DNA of 33,845 nucleotides from Prevotella sp. Its GTDB lineage: Bacteria; Bacteroidota; Bacteroidia; Bacteroidales; Bacteroidaceae. The stretch's first letter is position 1, and every line of letters starts with the position of its first letter. Location of the stretch: NCBI GenBank assembly GCA_017478085.1, contig JAFVEE010000053.1:1-33845 (forward strand), read 5' to 3'. The position numbers and the translations under genes are program-made. Shown here piece after piece: positions 7,192 through 13,497 of this stretch. Under the pieces are notes generated by a model that had not been told where the DNA came from, did not search any database, and saw nothing but the letters and a program-made list of their open reading frames with translations.

Positions 7192-8589
7192 ATGGCAAAG
7201 ACTGCAAAATTCCTCATTTTCACTTTTTCTTCACTTCTCATTTTCCTGTCTTCCTGTTCCAATATCGATAAGGACGAACGGCTCATCTACGATCCCGTCA
7301 ACATCGACGTGCCCGAGGGCGGCGTGGCCCGCCACGTGCTCATAGAGGACTTCACAGGCCAGAAGTGCGCCAACTGCCCCACGGCCACGCAGGTCATTGA
7401 GCAGATAGGCAGGGAGTTTCCCGAGGCTATTATCCCCGTTGCCATCCATTCAGGCGACCTGGGCGTGCTGCCCACAGCCGAGGAGCCCTACGGTCTGGCC
7501 ACCGAACTGGGCAACGAGTACTACCGCCACTGGGGTATCGATATGCAGCCGCTGGGTGTCATCGACCGCAGCGACGGCAAGCTGAACCATCCGCTCTGGA
7601 TGGCCAAGGTAAAGAAGGACCTGCAAGACCGGCCCCTCGCGCCCATCGACATCCGCATCGGCTTCAACGACGAGCAGACGGCGGTCAGCATCGACGTGGT
7701 GGCCGTGAAAGACTCAGCAGCCCAAGGACGTATTCAGGCCTGGCTCACCGAAGACAGCATCACGGCCCTGCAGTATATGCCCGACGGTTCGAAGAACAAC
7801 AGCTATCTGCACCAGCACGTGCTGCGCACCAGCCTAAACGGCAGCTGGGGCGACGACGTAAGCGTGAGCAATGCGAACAGCCAGCAGTCGTTCAGCTACG
7901 ACCTGCCCGCCAATACGGAGTGGAAGAAGGAGCATCTGGCTGTGGTAGCCTTTGTCTACAACGATGCCGGCGTGGTGCAGGTGGCCCGCAAATATCTCGT
8001 AGACCAGGCTTCTGCCCCTATTCCCGAGGAGCCAAAGGACACGATTCCCACCGATACCATCCCGCAGGACACCATTCCCAACGATACCATTCCGCAGGAC
8101 ACCATACCCGAGGTCATCGACTACGACACCACGTTTATGTTTGTCGATGCTAACGGCAACCAGGTGAAGAATGGCCAGACGGTGGTCATCACCAAGCTGG
8201 AGGACGGGCAGATGAACACCAACCTCTCTATCCTGAACACCACCGACGAGGATGCCGCCGGCGTGATGCGGTGCGACATTACAGCCATGCCCAATGGCAC
8301 CTTCACATCGTGTGCCTTCGGCCAGTGTCTCTCGCCGTGGAATGCTCCGGGCGAATACGACTCGTACAAGAGCATCATCAAGGCGGGCACGCCCGCCCAG
8401 CCCATCCTCACCGAGTGGGTGCCCGAGGCCTACGGCGAGTGGGAATGCACGTTCCAGCTCTGCACGCTGAACATCGTCAGCCAGACCATGTTTGGCATCG
8501 TCACCCAGAAGGCTGGCGAAGAAATCATTGGCGAAGGACCGAAGATCACCATCCGCTTCGTCTACGACAGCACCTCGGCACAGCCCTAA
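7192..8589 (+). CDS. Omp28-related outer-membrane lipoprotein
   Basis: A 465-aa lipoprotein. The signal MAKTAKFLIFTFSSLLIFLSSC places the acylated cysteine at residue 22. The Omp28-type segment HVLIEDFTGQKCANCPTAT (about residues 48-66) carries a CxxC pair (C59, C62), followed by a thioredoxin-like stretch (VAIHSGDLG). A linker of five XDTIP pentapeptides at about residues 282-306 separates this from a C-terminal beta-rich domain. Omp28 proteins were first known as Porphyromonas surface antigens; their biochemical role is not settled. The TlpA-like protein upstream suggests thiol chemistry (inference). An ORF extending upstream to 7093 overlaps the previous gene in another frame, and I rejected that start because of the RBS and signal peptide at 7192. 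Confidence 0.8.
   Translation: MAKTAKFLIFTFSSLLIFLSSCSNIDKDERLIYDPVNIDVPEGGVARHVLIEDFTGQKCANCPTATQVIEQIGREFPEAIIPVAIHSGDLGVLPTAEEPYGLATELGNEYYRHWGIDMQPLGVIDRSDGKLNHPLWMAKVKKDLQDRPLAPIDIRIGFNDEQTAVSIDVVAVKDSAAQGRIQAWLTEDSITALQYMPDGSKNNSYLHQHVLRTSLNGSWGDDVSVSNANSQQSFSYDLPANTEWKKEHLAVVAFVYNDAGVVQVARKYLVDQASAPIPEEPKDTIPTDTIPQDTIPNDTIPQDTIPEVIDYDTTFMFVDANGNQVKNGQTVVITKLEDGQMNTNLSILNTTDEDAAGVMRCDITAMPNGTFTSCAFGQCLSPWNAPGEYDSYKSIIKAGTPAQPILTEWVPEAYGEWECTFQLCTLNIVSQTMFGIVTQKAGEEIIGEGPKITIRFVYDSTSAQP
8035..8109 (+). repeat. 15-bp tandem repeat encoding five XDTIP pentapeptides
   Basis: Five in-frame copies (KDTIP, TDTIP, QDTIP, NDTIP, QDTIP) form a proline/threonine-rich interdomain linker in the Omp28-like protein. 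Confidence 0.85.
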
Positions 8590-8591
8590 AT

Positions 8592-8630
8592 CAATGGAGG
8601 CTCCGTTACGTCTTAACGGGGCCTCCATTG
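8592..8630. repeat. REP-like hairpin 1 after the Omp28 operon
   Basis: 8592-8608 pairs with 8614-8630 (17 positions including one G-T pair) around a 5-nt loop. The stem starts CAATGGAGGC and the partner ends GCCTCCATTG. It begins 3 nt after the Omp28 stop codon and could also act in 3'-end formation. Confidence 0.8.
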
Positions 8631-8635
8631 CACAA

Positions 8636-8674
8636 CAACGAAGCCTCCATTCGATTGCAATGGAGGCTTCGTTG
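8636..8674. repeat. REP-like hairpin 2
   Basis: 8636-8651 and 8659-8674 are perfect 16-nt inverted repeats (CAACGAAGCCTCCATT and its complement) with a 7-nt loop. The sequence is closely related to hairpin 1 and to the single unit at 8680-8696. Confidence 0.85.
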
Positions 8675-8679
8675 CGACG

Positions 8680-8696
8680 TAACGGAGGCTCCGTTG
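8680..8696. repeat. Further REP-like unit
   Basis: TAACGGAGGCTCCGTTG is a self-complementary unit (AACGGAG, G, CTCCGTT). It shares the core of hairpins 1 and 2, giving about five copies of a 17-mer in alternating orientation within 8592-8696. Confidence 0.75.
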
Positions 8697-8780
8697 TCAG
8701 CAACTTCTTCGGAGCAAGACCGAGAGAATGACGGCCAGCAGCTCGGTGAAGCGGTTCACGAAGATGGCCTGCTTTATGAC
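8697..8780 (-). pseudogene. Remnant of the 3' end of cbiB
   Basis: On the minus strand this stretch reads KQAIFVNRFTELLAVILSV before diverging and stopping at 8697-8699. The intact cbiB ends KRSIYVNRFTELLAVILSV plus six more residues. A 39-bp core is identical at 8718-8756 and 10043-10081, and the flank toward the ATPase is similar but diverged (18 of 26 positions by my count). There is no start codon or any other part of cbiB here. It is a duplicated or displaced C-terminal fragment lying just beyond the ATPase gene. Confidence 0.85.
8718..8756. repeat. 39-bp direct repeat, left copy (cbiB-derived)
   Basis: Identical to 10043-10081, with both copies in the same orientation flanking the AAA ATPase gene. 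Confidence 0.9.
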
Positions 8781-8783
8781 GAT

Positions 8784-9920
8784 TCAACTCCGCTGCTTGT
8801 CGAGCCAAAGGCTGAGCAAGGGGTCTGACAGGGAGTATGTCTTTTCCTGCCGGGTGATGAGGTCAAATTCAAGTAGCTTGAGGGCAGCCGACTGCGTAGA
8901 GCTTGGTGAGCGCAAACGATGCTTTTTGTTGAATGCCGTCGAAGTGATGCTCTGTACCCGGCCTTCCTTGTGGATGGCATAGAGCAGCTCTTTCTGTGCT
9001 TCGGTGACGAATGCCAGTTGCTCACGCAGATGCGAGTCGCTCTCGTCGATGTAGTCATCAACGAGTTGCTCTATCATAATGGTGTCGCAGGTATTGCCCA
9101 CCGGGGTCTCGGCGTATGCGTCCTTCAGGATGCGCTGTACGTAGAAGGTGACTCCCCAGAAGGTGTCATAAAGGCGAATGAACGCTTCAGGCGTAATATG
9201 CTTGCCTGCCTGCTGGAAATGATGGCTGGCAAACTCGGAGTAGACGTCACGCTTGATGGGCTCGAGCCTGAGGGCCTTGGCACTCTGATAGAAAGGCCGC
9301 TTGGCCGAGAAGAAGATTTCTTCCATCAGTCTGCGCTGACTTCCCGAGAAGACAAAGTTCACATTGGCCAGTTTCTGGATATGCATTCTCAAGAGCGCTT
9401 CGACATTCTTTTCTGGATAGCGGGTAATCTGCTGGAACTCGTCAATGACAACCAGACAGCGTTTGTCGACACTCTCCAGGTATTCAAAAATCTCCCGTAG
9501 AGTGTACTCCGGCTGTGAAATGTCGCCCAGGCGGACGTCGAACGTGGGTGTGTTTTGTATGGGGTCATAGCCGAAACTGGCACTCAGCGACCTGAGCAGA
9601 GTGACGAACAGCTTGCGCAGCTTGTCGCTTTGGGTGGCCACACGGTCGAAGACGGCTGTTCCCAAGGCAAAGATAAATTCGCGGAAAGTCGTGGTATGGA
9701 GAATGTCGACGCTGATGGTGACGTAGGCTTCGCTAATAGATGGTTTGCTGAACACAAAGTCAACAAGCGATGTCTTGCCCATACGCCGGGGCGATGTGAG
9801 CACTACGTTCAGCTGATTGTCCAGCGATTTCTCCAGTGCGGCCGATTCCTCCACTCTGTCGCAGAAGTAGGCAGGAGCTATCTTCCCTGAAACAACGAAA
9901 GGATTGGTAGGGTTTGCCAT
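8784..9920 (-). CDS. Archaeal-type AAA ATPase (stand-alone ATP-binding protein)
   Basis: A 378-aa cytoplasmic protein. It has a Walker A at SPRRMGKTS (residues 43-51, K49), a Walker B at CLVVIDE (155-161) and a sensor-like VNFVFSGSQRR (187-197). The C-terminal part (about 305-375) looks like a winged helix, ending SDPLLSLWLDKQRS. This is the layout of the archaeal-type ATPase family (PF01637-like), abundant in Bacteroidetes and usually found alone. The role is unknown; links to mobile DNA or toxin-like systems have been suggested for relatives. The gene has its own promoter and lies between the intact 3' end of cbiB and a displaced cbiB fragment, suggesting acquisition by insertion. Confidence 0.8.
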   Translation of the reverse strand: MANPTNPFVVSGKIAPAYFCDRVEESAALEKSLDNQLNVVLTSPRRMGKTSLVDFVFSKPSISEAYVTISVDILHTTTFREFIFALGTAVFDRVATQSDKLRKLFVTLLRSLSASFGYDPIQNTPTFDVRLGDISQPEYTLREIFEYLESVDKRCLVVIDEFQQITRYPEKNVEALLRMHIQKLANVNFVFSGSQRRLMEEIFFSAKRPFYQSAKALRLEPIKRDVYSEFASHHFQQAGKHITPEAFIRLYDTFWGVTFYVQRILKDAYAETPVGNTCDTIMIEQLVDDYIDESDSHLREQLAFVTEAQKELLYAIHKEGRVQSITSTAFNKKHRLRSPSSTQSAALKLLEFDLITRQEKTYSLSDPLLSLWLDKQRS

Positions 9921-9939
9921 AACATCTTGATTTTGAATG

Positions 9940-9970
9940 CAAAGATAACCCTTTTCTGCAAATTACCAAA
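9940..9970 (-). promoter_or_regulatory. Promoter of the AAA ATPase gene
   Basis: Minus strand: TTTG at 9967-9970, 19 nt, TATCTTTG at 9940-9947, matching the Bacteroidetes consensus; the ATG is about 20 nt downstream. Confidence 0.7.
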
Positions 9971-10021
9971 AAAAAATTACCGAAAAAACATAATTTGTAT
10001 GATTGTGGCCGTCAAGAGTGA

Positions 10022-10963
10022 CTACAGGATGAAGAGAATAGCGACCGAGAGAATGACGGCCAGCAGCTCGGTGAAGCGGTTGACGTAGATGGAACGCTTC
10101 ATATCGAAGGTGTCGAGCAGACGGGCGTTCTCGCCGATGTAGGGCTTGGTGATGAGCTCGCCGAAATAGTAGTGGGGCCCGCCGAAGCGGCAGTTGAGAA
10201 TGCCGGCCAGCGCCGCCTCTGGGTAACCGCTGTTGGGACTGGCATGCTGTCGACCGTACTTCCACACGAAGCGGAGGAGGCGGGGCCGTCCTTCGACGAT
10301 GAGCATGAGCAGAGCCGTGAGCCGGGCGGGCAGGTAGTTGGCCACATCGTCGATGCGGGCGGCCACGGTGCCGAAGCGGCGGTAGCGCTCCGTGCGGTAG
10401 CCAATCATCGAGTCGAGCGTGTTCACCATCTTATAGGTGAGCATCATCGGCACGCCACCCACCACATACCAGAACAGCGGGGCGATGACGCCGTCGCTCA
10501 GGTTCTCGGCCAGCGTCTCCAAGGCCGCCGTGCGCACCTCCTGGGCCGTGAGCTGCGACGTGTCGCGCCCCACGATGCGGGCCACCTGTCGTCGGCCCTC
10601 GTCCAAGGAGCGGTCTACGGCCAGGAACACCTGCCGCACCTCGCGCACCAGCGTGGTTCCGGCCAGGCAATAGAACACCAGGATGGCCGAGACCACGGTG
10701 TAGAGCCACAGCGGCAGCAGACGGAGCACAAAATAAGTGACGCAAAAGACCAGCGCGATGAGCGCGATGGCGAGCAGTGCCCCTTTCAGTCGGCGGTACC
10801 GGCCTTTGTTCAGCGCGTGCTCGCCTATGGCAATCATACGTCCGAAGAGCACGATGGGGTGAGGCAACCAGGCGGGGTCGCCCAACAGCAGGTCGAGCAG
10901 CCACCCCGCAACGAGGGCGATGATAAGGGCAAGGGCCGGTATTTGCAAATAGATTTCAAGCAT
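10022..10963 (-). CDS. cbiB: Adenosylcobinamide-phosphate synthase CbiB
   Basis: A 313-aa multi-pass inner-membrane protein that joins the aminopropanol arm to adenosylcobyric acid. Conserved signatures visible are LLDLLLGDPAWLPHPIVLFGRMI near the N-terminus, TLAENLSDGVIAPLFWY, MLTYKMVNTLDSMIGY, the SPNSGYPEAALAG stretch, and a C-terminal membrane helix. I chose the ATG at 10961-10963 (MLEIYLQIP); the longer ORF to 11065 only adds residues in the frame of an overlapping gene. It overlaps cobD by 8 nt. It is the last gene of the malQ-to-cbiB series. Its final codons exist a second time at 8718-8756. Confidence 0.92.
   Translation of the reverse strand: MLEIYLQIPALALIIALVAGWLLDLLLGDPAWLPHPIVLFGRMIAIGEHALNKGRYRRLKGALLAIALIALVFCVTYFVLRLLPLWLYTVVSAILVFYCLAGTTLVREVRQVFLAVDRSLDEGRRQVARIVGRDTSQLTAQEVRTAALETLAENLSDGVIAPLFWYVVGGVPMMLTYKMVNTLDSMIGYRTERYRRFGTVAARIDDVANYLPARLTALLMLIVEGRPRLLRFVWKYGRQHASPNSGYPEAALAGILNCRFGGPHYYFGELITKPYIGENARLLDTFDMKRSIYVNRFTELLAVILSVAILFIL
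10043..10081. repeat. 39-bp direct repeat, right copy (inside cbiB 3' end)
   Basis: Codes for the cbiB C-terminal residues VNRFTELLAVILSV and is identical to 8718-8756. Confidence 0.9.
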
Positions 10964-11915
10964 GCAGGTAGTGGTTGATGGCACTGACGAGTGCGTCGTT
11001 TTCGATAGGCAGCTGGGCCGCCACGCGAAAGTGGTGGGGCGTGAGGCCCCGGAAGTTGCTGGCATCGCGGATGAGCATGCCGTGCTGGCGGACCAGGTGC
11101 TCCTTCAGTTGGGTGGCCGTGTGGCCGCTGATGGTGCAGAGCATGAAGTTGGTCTGCGTGGGCAGCACGCTGATACCGTCGATGGCGTTGAGGGCTGCGC
11201 TCAGCCGTTGGGCTTCGGCCAGGTCGGGGCGGATGGGCGTGGCGTGCGCAATGAGGAACAGGCCAGCCTCGATGGCCAGGGCGTTGACCGCCCACGGGCG
11301 CATCTGCCGACGAAGCTGCTGGGCCAGTCGGCGGGCCGCCACGATATAGCCAATGCGCAGGCCGGGCACGCCGTAGGTCTTCGTGAGCGAGTGAATCTGC
11401 ACCACGTTGCCGGCGGCAGCGGCCTCGCGGGGCGTGAGCAGTGGCACCTCGGTATAGCCCTCGTACGACTGGTCGATGACCACCAGGTCGTAGTGGCTCA
11501 TGCGCTCGTAGACGGTCTGCCACGGCAGTACCTCGCCCGTGGGGTTGTTGGGGTTACAGAGCCAGAGGGCCTGGGTCTTCTTGGCATAGGAACGGTACAT
11601 GCGGACGGCATCCTCGTACTCGCTGAAGGTGGGAGCGGCGAAGTGATGGCTCATGCGGAAGGTCTGCGCCGTGAGGTAGATGGCCTCGGTGGCACCGCTG
11701 GTCACGATGACGCACTCCTCGCTGATGCCGTGCTGGCTGGCGATGAGCCGCTCCAGCGAGAGGGCTTCGGGCTCGGGGTAGTTGGCGATGAGGTCCAGAC
11801 GGGTGGCCAGATGCTGCTTCAAGGCCGAGAGATCCACGTGCTGCGGGATGTTCGACGAGAAGTTCATCCGAATGTCCGGGTACTGGTAGGCATCGTCGCC
11901 GTGTCCTTTAATCAT
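10956..11915 (-). CDS. cobD: L-threonine-O-3-phosphate decarboxylase-like PLP enzyme (CobD)
   Basis: A 319-aa fold-type I aminotransferase-like protein. It shows CNPNNPTGE (residues 120-128), the PLP-contacting aspartate in VVIDQSY (D148) and the Schiff-base lysine in HSLTKTYGVPGLRIGY (K179). Next to cobQ and cbiB the natural call is CobD, which makes (R)-1-amino-2-propanol phosphate for the cobalamin nucleotide loop. Close relatives are histidinol-phosphate aminotransferases, which this sequence alone does not exclude; context decides. It overlaps cobQ by 8 nt and cbiB by 8 nt, indicating translational coupling. Slightly shorter than the Salmonella enzyme. Confidence 0.85.
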   Translation of the reverse strand: MIKGHGDDAYQYPDIRMNFSSNIPQHVDLSALKQHLATRLDLIANYPEPEALSLERLIASQHGISEECVIVTSGATEAIYLTAQTFRMSHHFAAPTFSEYEDAVRMYRSYAKKTQALWLCNPNNPTGEVLPWQTVYERMSHYDLVVIDQSYEGYTEVPLLTPREAAAAGNVVQIHSLTKTYGVPGLRIGYIVAARRLAQQLRRQMRPWAVNALAIEAGLFLIAHATPIRPDLAEAQRLSAALNAIDGISVLPTQTNFMLCTISGHTATQLKEHLVRQHGMLIRDASNFRGLTPHHFRVAAQLPIENDALVSAINHYLHA

Positions 11916-13491
11916 GGCGGGTCAGTATTTGGTAGAGTCGCTGCATGTCGAGGTGCCGGCGCACGTGGTCGGCCAGCAGGTCGTATTGCCGCTCCTTGAA
12001 GGCATGATAGTCGAAGGCCTGCGCCCGCTCCTTCGCCTTATCGGCGTGCGGGACCAGCAGGAAGTCAACGAACGTGCTGTTGTCGAGAATGCCGTGCAGG
12101 TAGGTGCCCATACACCGCTGGCTCACGAAGTAGCCGTCTTCACGGCCGTCGCTCAGCAGGCAGAGCGGCTGGGCCGGGGCGTTCAGCGGGGTGGTGCGGC
12201 CCATGTGGATTTCGTAGGCGGTATGGGGGGAATGGGGCTTATGGGGCTTATGGGGCTCATAGGGCCTATAAGCCTCATAAGACTTATTGGCCTTATTGGC
12301 CTTATTGGCCCCATAGGCCCTATTGGGCAAAAGCGAAAACCCTACTTGCCGGGTGGTCTTCTCGCCACTCATCGTGGTGGTGGTGGGCAGCAGGCCCAGA
12401 CCGGGCAGGCGGTCGATGTCGCCCTCTACGTGGTCGGGATCGAGCACCTCCTGCCCCATGAGCTGATAGCCGCCGCAGATGCCCAGGACGCTGGCTCCCT
12501 CGCGATGAGCCCTGACGATGGCCTGGGCGCAGCCGTTGCGGCGCAGCTCCAGCAGGTCGCTGAGCGTGCTCTTCGAACCAGGCAGGATGATGATGTCGGC
12601 CTTCGTGAGATCCTGCGGATTGCTGGTATAATATAAATGTACGCGCGGGTCGCGCTCCAGGGCATCGAAGTCGGTGAAGTTGCTCAGGTGGCGCAGCAGC
12701 ACCACGGCCACGCTGATGCGGCCTTCGCCGCCCGCCTCGCGGCATTTCGCCTCTAAGCTGACGCTGTCTTCCTCCTCAATGTGAATGTCGCGGAAGTAGG
12801 GAATGACGCCCAGCACGGGCACCTGACAGATGTCTTCCAGCATCTTGCGGCCCTCGTCGAACAGGCGCATATCGCCCCGGAACTTATTGATGATGATGCC
12901 CTTGATGCGAGGGCGATCCTCTTCGGTCTGCAAGGCGATGCTGCCATAGACCGAGGCAAACACGCCGCCACGGTCGATGTCGCCCACCAGGATGACGTCG
13001 GCCCCGGCGTGGCGGGCCATCGGCATATTCACCAGGTCGTGGTCGCGCAGGTTGATCTCGCTGATGCTGCCGGCCCCCTCCATCACAATGGGGTTGTAAC
13101 GGGTAGCCAGACGGTCGAAGGCGGCGCAGACCTCGTGGCGGAAATCTATAGAGGTGGAGCCTCCTCCCCAGAAGTCATACGCATCGCGGTTGCCGATGGG
13201 ACGTCCGTGGAGCACCACCTGACTGGTGTGGTCGCTCTGCGGCTTCAGCAGCAGGGGGTTCATATCGGTGTGGCAGGGCAGTCCGGCGGCCTCGGCCTGC
13301 ACAGCCTGGGCGCGGCCTATCTCCAGACCGTCGGGCGTGGCGTAGGAGTTCAGCGCCATGTTCTGCGCCTTGAACGGGGCGGGGTGGTAGCCATCTTGCA
13401 GGAAGATGCGGCAGAGGGCTGCGGCCAGCACGCTCTTGCCCACGTCGCTGCCCGTTCCGGCCAGCATCAAGGGGTGAAGTCTCTGTTTCAA
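11908..13491 (-). CDS. cobQ: Cobyric acid synthase (CobQ/CbiP) with repeat insertion
   Basis: A 527-aa glutamine amidotransferase that amidates adenosylcobyrinic acid a,c-diamide. The N-terminal synthetase domain has the P-loop GTGSDVGKS (residues 12-20), KAQNMALNSY and EGAGSISEINL. The C-terminal GATase domain has the nucleophile C339 in LGICGGYQLMG and H466 in GTYLHGI. Between GFSLLPN and YEIHMGRTTPL a run of about 36 residues is made of tripeptides such as NKA, HKP and YEP, coded by a 9-bp minisatellite. The longest start is a TTG at 13489-13491, 6 nt after the susA stop; an ATG at 13465-13467 is an alternative that shortens the N-terminus by 8 residues. Confidence 0.92.
   Translation of the reverse strand: MKQRLHPLMLAGTGSDVGKSVLAAALCRIFLQDGYHPAPFKAQNMALNSYATPDGLEIGRAQAVQAEAAGLPCHTDMNPLLLKPQSDHTSQVVLHGRPIGNRDAYDFWGGGSTSIDFRHEVCAAFDRLATRYNPIVMEGAGSISEINLRDHDLVNMPMARHAGADVILVGDIDRGGVFASVYGSIALQTEEDRPRIKGIIINKFRGDMRLFDEGRKMLEDICQVPVLGVIPYFRDIHIEEEDSVSLEAKCREAGGEGRISVAVVLLRHLSNFTDFDALERDPRVHLYYTSNPQDLTKADIIILPGSKSTLSDLLELRRNGCAQAIVRAHREGASVLGICGGYQLMGQEVLDPDHVEGDIDRLPGLGLLPTTTTMSGEKTTRQVGFSLLPNRAYGANKANKANKSYEAYRPYEPHKPHKPHSPHTAYEIHMGRTTPLNAPAQPLCLLSDGREDGYFVSQRCMGTYLHGILDNSTFVDFLLVPHADKAKERAQAFDYHAFKERQYDLLADHVRRHLDMQRLYQILTRHD
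12221..12328 (-). repeat. 9-bp minisatellite, 12 units, inside cobQ
   Basis: Twelve consecutive 9-bp units with plus-strand consensus YTATDGGSC, including TTATGGGGC twice and TTATTGGCC three times. They stay in frame and encode X-X-(A/P/S) tripeptides (ANKANKANK through PHKPHKPHS). The run lies in the linker just before the conserved YEIHMGRT of the GATase domain. Confidence 0.92.
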
Positions 13492-13497
13492 AATGTG

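Noticed and set aside
8592-8674. Simple intrinsic terminator of the Omp28 operon
   Set aside because: The hairpins are strong, but no T-run follows on either strand and the repeat-family relation explains them better; a termination role is still possible.
10964-11065. Longer N-terminus for cbiB
   Set aside because: The extra residues come from the cobD frame and do not resemble CbiB; MLEIYLQIP is the expected membrane start.
12221-12328. CRISPR-like array
   Set aside because: The 9-bp units are contiguous and coding, with no spacers; it is a minisatellite.
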